Notes under the pieces: model-generated
What the model was told of the DNA's origin: nothing
The model's input: the letters and a program-made list of their open reading frames with translations, nothing else
The model's database searches: none
Translations under genes and position numbers: made by a program
DNA from: Stygiobacter sp.
GTDB taxonomy: Bacteria; Pseudomonadota; Alphaproteobacteria; Rhodospirillales; Magnetospirillaceae
Assembly (NCBI GenBank): GCA_006218045.1
Contig: VBWB01000011.1
Location: forward strand, 1-64,000
Direction: 5' to 3'
Length of the DNA stretch: 64,000 nt
Shown here: positions 51,887-60,532 of the stretch, in pieces
Numbering within the stretch: the first letter of the stretch is position 1
Layout: every line of letters starts with the position of its first letter

Positions 51887-52213
51887 TCACTCGCCGTTGC
51901 GGCGGCCCTGGGGGCGGGACCAGATGAGGCTGAAGCCGTCGCCTTCCTCGTCGGTGACCAGGTTGGCGTAGATCGGAGCGTTGAAGCTCGGGTCGTCCAG
52001 CTTGAGGCCCAGATAGTCGCGGCCCTCGTTGGAGCGCTTGGACCAGGCGGCGCCGATCTCGACGCGGCCGATGAAGATGCGGTGGCTGGGGGCGTTCTCG
52101 CCGGCGGCGCGGGCATCGGGGAGGATGCGGACGTTCTTGGCCTGGACGCTGAGGGTGACGATTTCGCCGGTATAGTCGTTGCCGGACTTCTTGAAGGTGC
52201 CGATGGTCGCCAT
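51887..52213 (-). CDS. DUF736 protein 2
   Basis: A 108-residue DUF736 protein (MATIGTFKKSGNDYTGEIVTL). ATG 52213 has AGGAG eight bases before it. Closer to the family norm than copy 1 at 45848. The leader region upstream shares an unusual hairpin with that of the DUF2493 gene. Confidence 0.87.
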   Translation of the reverse strand: MATIGTFKKSGNDYTGEIVTLSVQAKNVRILPDARAAGENAPSHRIFIGRVEIGAAWSKRSNEGRDYLGLKLDDPSFNAPIYANLVTDEEGDGFSLIWSRPQGRRNGE

Positions 52214-52323
52214 GATGATGTCTCCTTGATCTCTGTTGCTGAGCCCGCACCCTTGCGGCCTCGATGGTGATCGCCCGGCCCAAGGCGATCGCCGGCGCAC
52301 CCCATCGGGGCCGGAGCACCGCG

Positions 52324-52388
52324 GAGGACGGCGGCGGGGGGACTTTCTTGCCTCGCGAGGAATGGGCGGGAGCCCAGGGGAAGAAAGT
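52324..52388. repeat. Structured leader element, copy 1
   Basis: In the 607-base gap upstream of the DUF736 gene, a purine-rich GCGGAGGACGGCGG is followed by arms ACTTTCTT (52342) and AAGAAAGT (52381) around a GC-rich loop containing CCTCGCGAGG. A similar element lies at 59231-59301. The rest of the gap holds nothing recognisable. Confidence 0.5.
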
Positions 52389-52820
52389 TTCAACGGCACG
52401 GTTGCGCCATAGGCGGTCGAGGCGTCAGCCGGCCTTGGGCCAGATCCACCCATCGGAGAGGCCGTATGGGGCGCTCGAAAGGACAGAAGCGCTCATGGAG
52501 ATGCTGGCGACCCGTCGCGACCGGAGGGGGAAGCGGCAAAGCCCGGCGATCCTCGTTCCCCTGTCCAGGCTGGACGTCGGCACGGTTTGCCATGCTTCGA
52601 CCGGAGGGGTGTTTCCCCACGCTGCGGTATCGTCGGTGGTATCGGGACCGTGGTGACGCCAGGACGATTCCGACCGAAATAGACCACTTCTCGCCGGGCC
52701 TTGCGCGACATGCTGCCATCGCTTCGCCGTGCCCCATGCCGGTGGTCGGCGGTAAGAAAATGGATGGGAAAAAGCGTCGCTGGCCCCGCTTTCAGGGTGG
52801 TGGCGAAGGAGATGCCCGAG

Positions 52821-53239
52821 CTATGTCCTGCCCGGCTGTCCGGGCGGTGGCGCCATGCCGCTGATCCGCACCACGGCGGTGATGCCGACCGCGACCGCGC
52901 CGACGACGGCGAAGACCGTCTGCCAGACCGGGGAGGGCATGGACATCTGGGCGATGCCGTGGGTGGCACTGTAGCCCGCCACGGCTGCCGGGGCGGCATA
53001 GACGGTGACGATCAACAGGCGTGCCCAGGCCCACGGCACGAAGGCCAGGAGCAATTGCCCGATGCCGAACGTCGCTCCGGCGGCAACGAATCCGATGGCG
53101 ATGGCACCCAAGGCACCGGCGCCGGTATGATATGCCCAGATGCCGGCATAGACGGCAGGGCGAAGACGGCCAGGGTGAACAGCAGCCAGCAGAAGAATCC
53201 GATGGCGGACAGGACCATGAGGGGGCCGAGAAGGAACAT
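52821..53239 (-). pseudogene. Small membrane protein, frameshifted
   Basis: The first frame from ATG 53239 (GGAGG upstream) gives a membrane helix, MFLLGPLMVLSAIGFFCWLL, and is lost after AVFALP. The second frame continues VYAGIWAYHTGAGALGAIAIG and three more helices to 52821. A missing base near 53155-53162 would restore one membrane protein of about 139 residues with four to five helices. Family not recognised; similar ORFs occur on conjugative elements. Confidence 0.7.
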
Positions 53240-53348
53240 GGCGGTGCCTCCGTAAGATGAAATCCAACGGCAGCGCCTTCCTCCACCACCACGGCGCGAG
53301 GCATAATATAGCCGAGGGGTGCCGGCGGCTGCAATTTGGACGGAACGG

Positions 53349-53729
53349 ATGATCTACGAGGAATTCAACGCGTTCTGCCGGGCGCTTCCCGCCACCACCC
53401 ATGTGGTCCAGTGGGGCGGCGCCGACGTCTGGAAAGTCGGCGGCAAGGTCTTCGCCATCGGCGGCTGGGACGGCGGTGAACCGAGCTTCGTCTTCAAGGT
53501 CAGCGACCTGTCCTACGAGATACTCAAGGAGCAGCCGGGCCTGCGTCCGGCGCCATACCTGGCGTCACGCGGCCTGAAATGGATTCAGCATTACGCCCAG
53601 CCCGGTCTGTCCGATGGCGATCTGCGGGACTATATCCGCCGGTCGCATGCCATCGTCGCGCAGGGGCTGTCGAAGAAGAAACGGATCGAGCTGGGTCTTG
53701 GTGGGGTGGCGCTGAATGGGGAAGGCTGA
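53349..53729 (+). CDS. MmcQ/YjbR-family protein
   Basis: A 126-residue protein of the MmcQ/YjbR family, a CyaY-like fold that binds DNA in some members (FNAFCRALPATTHVVQWGGADVWKVGGKVFAI region, RGLKWIQHY). ATG 53349 is used. It is a common passenger of such elements. No specific role is known. Confidence 0.88.
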   Translation: MIYEEFNAFCRALPATTHVVQWGGADVWKVGGKVFAIGGWDGGEPSFVFKVSDLSYEILKEQPGLRPAPYLASRGLKWIQHYAQPGLSDGDLRDYIRRSHAIVAQGLSKKKRIELGLGGVALNGEG

Positions 53730-53815
53730 CGGATGTAGCCTCCTTAATTTCGGTAATGGCCGGGAGCGGACGGTTCGCTTTGGGCGTCGGATGTGTGCGA
53801 GCGATCGCGAGTATT

Positions 53816-55270
53816 TCAGATATAGCGGGCGTAATCTGAACTGACTTTTTGATCCGTGGTGTATTTCAGCACCTCGCCGACGGCCCGCGCCGCCCTGATC
53901 GGGATCGGCAGCTTTTGGTTCATCTGGGTGGAGTTCCAGTTGATCTTGGTCAGTGCCAGCACCTCGCTGGCGATCTGGGCAATTGTGCTGTCGCTGCCCT
54001 TGTAAGGGCACAACAAAAGGGGCTTGGGATCATAGAGGCCAGGATAGGTTCCGTAATACGGCATGCTTCCATTCGTATAAAGCAGTCCCTTTCCATCAAG
54101 CTCGACAAAAGTGCCTCGCATCACGGGGTAGTTACCATCCCTCAAAACCTTGACAGAGTATGATTCCTGCACCCAGACAAGGTCACGAAGTTCTGTCCCT
54201 GCCTCGTTGAGGGTCTCGAAAATGCCCTCCGCCTCTTCTTCGCGGAATTGCGATGTTTTCAGAACAATTACGCGTGCAGGGTAGTTCTTGTGATGGCCTT
54301 TGTAGGCGCTCAACGCATCGGCGATCAGTTGATGTGCATCGTCTTGCGTCATGTAGGGATGACGGCCACGGCTTTCGGTCTGGGCACGCTTTCCCTTGAG
54401 AATGAACCCGCGCCCCCTTTCGTCGAACATCTGGGCGGCACTGGTGAATAGTTGCTGTCCACCGACTTCGCGATAGAAGCTGATTCCGATGTAGCAGGCT
54501 GTAAATTCGCCATCCTGCGGCATCTTCCGCCATGGAATTCGGCCTGTTCCCTTGTAATAGAGGGTCGTAAACAGGTTCCATGTCCGGTCAGCTTGGTCCT
54601 GAATTTTCCGCGAGCTGCTTTCCTTGATTTTCCGCGGGATGCTGGCCTTCTCGTCGAACACATCCTCCCATGCGAGCTGGATGGGGAAGCTCAGGCCCAT
54701 GGCTTTTGCCTTGAGCATGCCACGGAAATCGGGGGCATCTGATCCGCCGCTGTCATCCTTCTCGACGGTGGCACTGGCATCAACCTTTGCATTCCAAACA
54801 CGTTCGATCAGGCTGATGGGTAGCGCCACGATGGCGACGTCAGGCCGATGCCGGCTCTCATCAAGGGTTTGGAGCTCTTGAAGGATCTCATCGACCGCCA
54901 TTTCGACGGCCTTGGCGTGGTGTGGCTCCTTCCTGATCTTGTCGATCTTAGTCTGTGAGATGGCAGCGGTTGAGCCATCCGGAATATCGAATCTACAGCG
55001 GAAGGGGTTCTGGTTGCCGAGGCCGGGGAAGTCGGGGTGCAGATTTGGATGTTTCTCACCTTTGCCCTGAAAACCTGCGGCGGCTTCGGTGAAGAATCTC
55101 TTGGTGTCTTCAACGGTTTTCGCACTGCCGACCACGGCAATGTTCACTACATCTCCGGTCGGAGTCTGTAGAGGCCCTGCTTCAAAAAGGCCCAGTCGCG
55201 GATCGGGGTGATGGTGCTTGTCCCCGAATTCGAGGTGCGGCTCTTCGAAGATTTTGGTCTCGAATTTCAT
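53816..55270 (-). CDS. Short prokaryotic Argonaute (MID-PIWI), SPARDA type
   Basis: A 484-residue short pAgo lacking N and PAZ domains. The MID region covers about 130-240 ([35 protein letters not shown]) and the PIWI region about 250-480. At the first catalytic position the protein reads CYIGISFY: Ser264 stands where active Argonautes have Asp, so it should not slice. The C-terminal [20 protein letters not shown] matches pAgo ends. It overlaps the DREN-APAZ gene (ATGA). In SPARDA the pair binds guide RNA and, on meeting target DNA, releases nuclease activity of the partner. GC content is lower than the transfer genes, marking it as acquired cargo. Confidence 0.9.
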   Translation of the reverse strand: MKFETKIFEEPHLEFGDKHHHPDPRLGLFEAGPLQTPTGDVVNIAVVGSAKTVEDTKRFFTEAAAGFQGKGEKHPNLHPDFPGLGNQNPFRCRFDIPDGSTAAISQTKIDKIRKEPHHAKAVEMAVDEILQELQTLDESRHRPDVAIVALPISLIERVWNAKVDASATVEKDDSGGSDAPDFRGMLKAKAMGLSFPIQLAWEDVFDEKASIPRKIKESSSRKIQDQADRTWNLFTTLYYKGTGRIPWRKMPQDGEFTACYIGISFYREVGGQQLFTSAAQMFDERGRGFILKGKRAQTESRGRHPYMTQDDAHQLIADALSAYKGHHKNYPARVIVLKTSQFREEEAEGIFETLNEAGTELRDLVWVQESYSVKVLRDGNYPVMRGTFVELDGKGLLYTNGSMPYYGTYPGLYDPKPLLLCPYKGSDSTIAQIASEVLALTKINWNSTQMNQKLPIPIRAARAVGEVLKYTTDQKVSSDYARYI

Positions 55271-56589
55271 CCGAACAGCCGCTCCTGCTTGCTCTCGGGT
55301 TCGGTCGTCGCCTTCTTCGGCGAACCCCAGACATCCTCCGGCACTCGCGTCGCGAGCGCAATGGTCGGCGGTTCACCGAATTTCAGGCAAGGTTCGGATG
55401 AAGCTTCTGCGAATAGGCTCTTCGCATCCCGCTCCGGCTGCGTGAGAAAGCGATGCCACATGATGACTTGGCCACGTAGAGAGGCGCTGTTATCAAGCCG
55501 CTTTTTGCCCGCCAGAAGCGCCCCAGGATATGAGTGGGGAATGAAACCGTTCGTTGTGAAATAATAAGTAGGGTTAATCACCAAGTACCATTGGTCGAAC
55601 AATCGTTCAAAACGAGGTTGAAAGGCGTGGTGTCGGACGAATTCCACTCTGGCCGAGTCACCCTTGCTGACCGACATGTTAACAACTTCTGTGGATGTTT
55701 TCTTTTTTGAAGCTTCGTACGCAAAGGTCCGCGTTGTGTTTTCAGTCTTTGCTCTGAAGTAAAATAACTTGCCAACCTTGTTCCAACCGAGGTCAGCGCG
55801 AACCTGATGTCCGAAAGCACTCTTAAGGAGGTAGGCGAAGGTATTTTGTTCGTCGTGGTCTTCGTGGAAAGCCAAGTAAGTAGTGTCGATGCCTTCAACT
55901 TGATCGAGGTCGACAATCCGATGACAGGCATTTCCACGGGGGTTTGCAAATGACCAGAACCTCCCGCCCTTGATAACCCAGTCGAAACGTGCAGGCTCGT
56001 CAGCGCCCAGAAGGATTGCCGCAGCCTGTTTGGACGTGTAGGGCGTTGAGGAAACGAACATTTCCGTCGGCAACGTCAAGGGAAGTATGTTTACCAGCGC
56101 ATCTTCCCCGCCTCCCAGCGGCGGAACGTAGTAGCCAAAGCCGGTCTTGGGTACTGTCAGCGCGGCGAGACGATCCACTGCGTCGGCGTCCAAGATGTCA
56201 TTCTTTTTGTCGAAATGGAGCTTTCGGTCCTCTCGATTTGGGTCGAGGTCTACTGGCTTCCAATAAATCGTCTCATCGGATTTCCGGTAGAGGACGATAA
56301 TAATCGGGAGATTTGACCCCTGCCAGTAGGCCAAGTCAGCCTGACGAAGCAAATAGGTGAACCCAATATCGTCTTCTGACGAGTAGCGTCCCGATTCTGT
56401 CGCTTTGACCTGAACCGCGATCATGCGGGCGAGCGGCTTCCCGTTGTCCATTACCTCCGCGATTCCGTCTATTCCAGCTTCCAACCGTGAGCGACCATCA
56501 AATTGGAAGCCCATGTTGAGAAATCGCAGACGAACGGCCGTCTCGCCGATCTCACCCAGAAGTTGGTTTGAGGTAATGGTTTTAGGCAT
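55267..56589 (-). CDS. DREN-APAZ effector (DUF4365 nuclease), SPARDA partner
   Basis: A 440-residue protein. Residues 1-170 form a DUF4365 PD-(D/E)xK nuclease: GEIGE with Glu16, GIDG with Asp41, and AVQVK with Lys62. The rest, from about 190, is the APAZ-like part that holds the short Argonaute. Known SPARDA effectors degrade DNA and RNA non-specifically once activated, killing or halting the infected cell. ATG 56589 starts the conserved [13 protein letters not shown]; no strong ribosome site is seen. All nuclease residues look present, so the system may be active. It is followed by the pAgo gene with a four-base overlap. Confidence 0.88.
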   Translation of the reverse strand: MPKTITSNQLLGEIGETAVRLRFLNMGFQFDGRSRLEAGIDGIAEVMDNGKPLARMIAVQVKATESGRYSSEDDIGFTYLLRQADLAYWQGSNLPIIIVLYRKSDETIYWKPVDLDPNREDRKLHFDKKNDILDADAVDRLAALTVPKTGFGYYVPPLGGGEDALVNILPLTLPTEMFVSSTPYTSKQAAAILLGADEPARFDWVIKGGRFWSFANPRGNACHRIVDLDQVEGIDTTYLAFHEDHDEQNTFAYLLKSAFGHQVRADLGWNKVGKLFYFRAKTENTTRTFAYEASKKKTSTEVVNMSVSKGDSARVEFVRHHAFQPRFERLFDQWYLVINPTYYFTTNGFIPHSYPGALLAGKKRLDNSASLRGQVIMWHRFLTQPERDAKSLFAEASSEPCLKFGEPPTIALATRVPEDVWGSPKKATTEPESKQERLFG

Positions 56590-56711
56590 GCTGTGATGGT
56601 AGAACATTTCAGGCACGTCGTTAAGCGTTTTCGGCTCGATTGTGCCGCTTCGAGCCTTTCCGCCGAACCCAAGCGTTACGAGGCCACCTTTCGGCCTCTC
56701 GCTCGAATCAG

Positions 56712-57950
56712 CTACTTCGCTCTTTGCGCCTTCTTCTCAATCTCTTTTTCCAACTGATGAATCGCCGCACCTACGGATGTGGGCTGAAACGCCAGACGGC
56801 CGACTTTCCGGCGTGGATCGAAGGCTTTGTCCCTCTGTTCCGGGGTGAGGGCACCATCCAGAATCTCATGGAATTCGCGGGCATCATCGAAGATGGCTTC
56901 AACGCGCCGCGCACGATCATCGATCAATACGGCGCGAAGAGGACAGGCCCTGATGGCAGACATCAGGTCGGCATCCAGGCTGGTCACCAGTGGCAAATGG
57001 AAATCCGTGCCCGCCGTGTCCGTCAGTTGGGTTTCAAGCCAACGAAACAGAAACAAATCCCAGGCCAGAGCCGAAATACGCCGCAAGCTCTTGCTGGTCG
57101 GCGTTTTGAATTCGGTTTCGTTCAGAATGGCAAGGTGGCTGTCGGGCTGAAGGATCTTCCAGGCGAAATAGAGCTCTTTCAGGGGCAGAAGGTCGAGTTT
57201 GTCCAAGCAGAACTGGACGATATTGCGAAGGCCATCCTTGACGCTGGAACCTGCCCAACGCTCAGTCATTGATTTCAAGAGCACGCAATATACCCAGTCC
57301 CGCCTGCCCACCATCTCCCAAGAGCCGGGATCGGCCAGCACGGCTGCCCAAGACTTTTCGGCTTCCCGGAAATAGGCCGAGAGCTGCGGATCGTCGTTTG
57401 AGAACCCCTCCAGGCGGGGCGTGGATCTACCGGTTTCGTCGAAGAATTTCGCGGCTGCCACCTTTCTGTACGGGAACGGGTTTCCCCCGCGTGCCACTTC
57501 CCGCAGGTTTTCCAGAAGGGGGAACGACCAGTCGAAACCACGCCCAAGGCTGGTCTCGATGAATTTCAATGTCTTTGCTATCGCCACCGTGCTCTTCGTT
57601 GGATGCCCCTCATAGAAGTTCGGCAGATCCGACAGGAAATTCGTATCGACCAGAGTGCGGGCTTTGACTCTGTAGTAATAGGTTCCTTGCCGCATGCCCT
57701 GTTCGGCCGCCTCGGAATAGACCAGGAAGCGTGGCCCGCAGAAAATACCGGTGATAGCGATCTCAGGATCGTTTTTCGGAAGGGGAACTTCGATCGCGTT
57801 CCCGTTGTCGGTGGCGTAAAGCAGTCGGATATGGAGAAATGCTTCCGGATCTCGGCTGACGATCTGGTGCAGACTGTCACTCGGCGCCGATACATGTAGG
57901 GCGGCTTTCGCCCGGCGCATCATCTCGGCAGGATCGTAATTGTCGGGCAT
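56712..57950 (-). CDS. Protein of unknown family next to SPARDA
   Basis: A 412-residue protein I do not recognise. It lies on the same strand, 122 bases before the DREN-APAZ gene, and shares the lower GC content of that pair. ATG 57950 with GGGA upstream is preferred over a TTG at 57971. [16 protein letters not shown] near residue 105 and [17 protein letters not shown] in the second half place acidic residues as in PIN-like nucleases, a weak resemblance. The C-terminal 25 residues form a charged helix ([16 protein letters not shown]). It is soluble, with no leader or membrane segment. It may be an accessory SPARDA gene or an independent defence gene. Confidence 0.6.
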   Translation of the reverse strand: MPDNYDPAEMMRRAKAALHVSAPSDSLHQIVSRDPEAFLHIRLLYATDNGNAIEVPLPKNDPEIAITGIFCGPRFLVYSEAAEQGMRQGTYYYRVKARTLVDTNFLSDLPNFYEGHPTKSTVAIAKTLKFIETSLGRGFDWSFPLLENLREVARGGNPFPYRKVAAAKFFDETGRSTPRLEGFSNDDPQLSAYFREAEKSWAAVLADPGSWEMVGRRDWVYCVLLKSMTERWAGSSVKDGLRNIVQFCLDKLDLLPLKELYFAWKILQPDSHLAILNETEFKTPTSKSLRRISALAWDLFLFRWLETQLTDTAGTDFHLPLVTSLDADLMSAIRACPLRAVLIDDRARRVEAIFDDAREFHEILDGALTPEQRDKAFDPRRKVGRLAFQPTSVGAAIHQLEKEIEKKAQRAK

Positions 57951-58188
57951 TGGATTGTTCCCTGTGGTCAATCACCAAACCCACCAGCCATGGCAAGCCC
58001 TCGAAGAAGGCGACAGGATTTGGGCGGGATGGAGGAAATGTTAACGCAAATAGACCATGACCGGACATGTTGCCGGTTGTCGGGAAAGGTCACATTGTTG
58101 CGCTAACGACCACATGGTTTCTATTTATAGGCTGCCGGTTGTGTCTGGACAAGAGCATTAAGAACAGGATGAAAGGTCGTGGCGGCGC

Positions 58189-59118
58189 TCACGCGCCGCC
58201 AAGGCCGAACCGCCAGACCGGGATGCCCAGCGCCCGGGCCTTGTCGGCGAGATTGTCCTGGATGCCGTTGCCGGGGAAGACGATGACGCCCACCGGCAGG
58301 ACGGCCAGGATGGCGTCGTTGCGCTTGAACGGGGCCGCCTTGGCGTGCCGCGCCCAGTCGGGGCGGAAGGCGATCTGCGGGACCTTGCGGCTGTCGGCCC
58401 AGGCGGCGGCGATGCGTTCGGCGCCCTTCGGGCTGCCGCCGTGCAGCAGCACCATGTCGGGGTGCTTGGCGCGGACCTGATCGAGCTTGGCCCAGATCAG
58501 CCGGTGGTCGTTGAAGTCGAGTCCGCCCGTGACGGCGACCTTGGGGCCGGGCGGCAGCATGATCTCGGTGTCGGCCCGTTTTTTGGCGGCAAGGAAGTCG
58601 CGGCTGTCGATCATCGCGGCGGTCAAGGTGCGGTGGCTGACCATCGACCCGGCGTGCGGCCGCCAGGAGGAACCGGTGTGGCGCTCGAACTGCTCGGCGG
58701 CGAGGTCGCGGAACAGTTCCATGCTGTCGCGGCGCTCGATCAGGGTCTGGCCTTCGGCGGTCAGGCGCTCCAATTCGACCGACTTCACTTCGCTGCCGTC
58801 CTGCTCCTTCTGCGAACGGTGCTGGGCTTGCTCGTTGTCGTCGAGCTGGCGCTCGACCCGGGCGGCGGCACGGTGGAACAGGTTGACGGCCGACCACAGG
58901 AGATCCTCCAGGTCGGGTTCGAGGCGGGTGTCGCCCAGGGTGGCGACCAGGGCGTCGAAGATGTCGGCGACGGCTCCGGCGATGGCGGTGCCGTCGGGTA
59001 GCGGCCGGGGATCGGGTTCGTCCTGGAAGGGGCGGTGGCCGTAAAGCTGGAGTTCGGCGAGGATATGGGCGGTCGTGGAGGCGGCGTGCCGGGGTTCCGG
59101 ATCGGTGTCGGTGGACAT
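58189..59118 (-). CDS. DUF2493 (SLOG-like) protein
   Basis: A 309-residue protein with a C-terminal DUF2493 domain (KVAVTGGLDFNDHRLIWAKL; VLLHGGSPKGAERIAAAWA), a Rossmann-like fold of the SLOG/YAcAr group that may bind a nucleotide-type ligand. The N-terminal part is helical and charged. ATG 59118 follows AAGGA with seven-base spacing; the ATG at 59163 is less well supported. A usual member of these elements; function unproved. Confidence 0.85.
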   Translation of the reverse strand: MSTDTDPEPRHAASTTAHILAELQLYGHRPFQDEPDPRPLPDGTAIAGAVADIFDALVATLGDTRLEPDLEDLLWSAVNLFHRAAARVERQLDDNEQAQHRSQKEQDGSEVKSVELERLTAEGQTLIERRDSMELFRDLAAEQFERHTGSSWRPHAGSMVSHRTLTAAMIDSRDFLAAKKRADTEIMLPPGPKVAVTGGLDFNDHRLIWAKLDQVRAKHPDMVLLHGGSPKGAERIAAAWADSRKVPQIAFRPDWARHAKAAPFKRNDAILAVLPVGVIVFPGNGIQDNLADKARALGIPVWRFGLGGA

Positions 59119-59230
59119 GGCGTTTTCCTTCGTCGGATCGGCCGCGTCTGTCGCGGCCTTCATGGCGACGGATCAGCCGCGGGCGGTCGGGCCCGGCACC
59201 CGCAGCGAAGCGCAGGGCCGTAGCAGCGCG

Positions 59231-59301
59231 GAGGATGGCGGAGGCCGGGTCTTTTGCTTCGCGCTGCAAAGGCGGCGCAGCCGCCGGCGGAAAAGACCCG
59301 G
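59231..59301. repeat. Structured leader element, copy 2
   Basis: In the 320-base gap upstream of the DUF2493 gene: GCGGAGGATGGCGG followed by arms CCGGGTCTTTT (59245) and AAAAGACCCGG (59291) with a GC-rich, self-complementary loop. Same order and spacing logic as the element at 52324-52388, with different arm sequence. The rest of the gap is GC-rich and holds no gene. Confidence 0.55.
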
Positions 59302-59438
59302 ACACCGCCATTGCCGGGCCGGGATGCTTGCGGCCCGATCGCCCTCTTGAAGGCCGTGGCGCGGCCCCCTCCGGCAATCCCGGGGAAGCGCCGGGCCGAA
59401 GGGGCCGGAACCATAGGGTGCGCCTCTGTCCACACCGG

Positions 59439-60467
59439 CTACGGCGATATCTCCATGAAGCGGGTGACGTCGTCCGGGGCGATCTGCACCCGCAGGGCGG
59501 CGCGGAGGGTATCGAGACCGAAGCGGCGCAGATCGTCGTTGAAGTCCCCCAGAATCGGCGACAGGGGGATCGCCTCGATTCCGGCCGCCATCGCCCGCTC
59601 GACCAGGATGTCCCTGGCCGTGTCGCCGGCCGGGTCGGCATCGCGGGCGATGTAGAGCCGGCGCAGGTTCGGCCCGAACAGCAGGGCAGCGAGGAGGGCG
59701 GAGGAAAGGGCTGCAACGGCGGCCAGGCGGGGCAGGGCCATGCGCAGCGACAGCATGGTCTCGATCCCTTCGCCCGCCGCCAGGACGTCATCGGCCACAC
59801 CGAAGCGGACGGCATGGCCGAGCAGGTCGCCCATGGCCCGTCGTGGCGTGCCGACCGGTGCCTTGCCGCAGCCGTCGAGGGCCAGCCAGGTGCGGTGCGC
59901 TCCGGTCAGATGACCGTCGAGATCGGTGACGGCGGCGATCATCGCCGGCCGGGTCTCGGTCGGGCCGTGCTCGTCTGGCCGGTAATAGCAGCGGGGATGG
60001 AAACGCAGGGTTCCGGTTCCGGGCAAAGCCGGGATGCCGCGGTTCCGTAAATACGTCTCCACGATTGTGCCGGTAATCGGCCGGGACATGGCGAACAGCC
60101 GCCGGGCCGCTTCGCGCGATCCGGAGGATGCCGGTGGCGCCCGGTGCTTCGGTGCCGGTTCCTCGTGCGGCAGGCTGAGGAACGACCGGGCTTCGTCGGC
60201 GGTGTCCTTGAAGCCGGCCAGGCCACAGGAGTGGCGGATGACGTCGAGCAGGTCGCCATGCTCGCCGGTGGCGGCGTCGGTCCATTTGCCCGCCGGCCCC
60301 TTCGGGGAATCGTACAATCGCACGAACAGCGAGCGGCCCGGGGTGTTGAGGATGTCGCCGACCAGCCAGTAGCGGCCCTCGCGATGGCCGGCGGAGAGGT
60401 AGCGGCGGCACACCGCCTCGGCATGGCGGCCGAGACGGCGGGCCAAGTCATGCGGTTTTCCCGACAT
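59439..60467 (-). CDS. Toprim-domain primase-like protein
   Basis: A 342-residue protein: an N-terminal DUF7146-type region (residues 1-150) and a Toprim domain with the acidic motifs AAGEGIETMLS and IARDADPAGD. Resembles primases of plasmids and conjugative elements that prime the incoming strand. No zinc-binding N-terminus is obvious. Confidence 0.87.
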   Translation of the reverse strand: MSGKPHDLARRLGRHAEAVCRRYLSAGHREGRYWLVGDILNTPGRSLFVRLYDSPKGPAGKWTDAATGEHGDLLDVIRHSCGLAGFKDTADEARSFLSLPHEEPAPKHRAPPASSGSREAARRLFAMSRPITGTIVETYLRNRGIPALPGTGTLRFHPRCYYRPDEHGPTETRPAMIAAVTDLDGHLTGAHRTWLALDGCGKAPVGTPRRAMGDLLGHAVRFGVADDVLAAGEGIETMLSLRMALPRLAAVAALSSALLAALLFGPNLRRLYIARDADPAGDTARDILVERAMAAGIEAIPLSPILGDFNDDLRRFGLDTLRAALRVQIAPDDVTRFMEISP

Positions 60468-60532
60468 GATGCGCCTTCTTCAAAAAGAAAGGCCCGCCGT
60501 TGCTGACGGGCCAGAGGATAGGTTCGGGCGGG

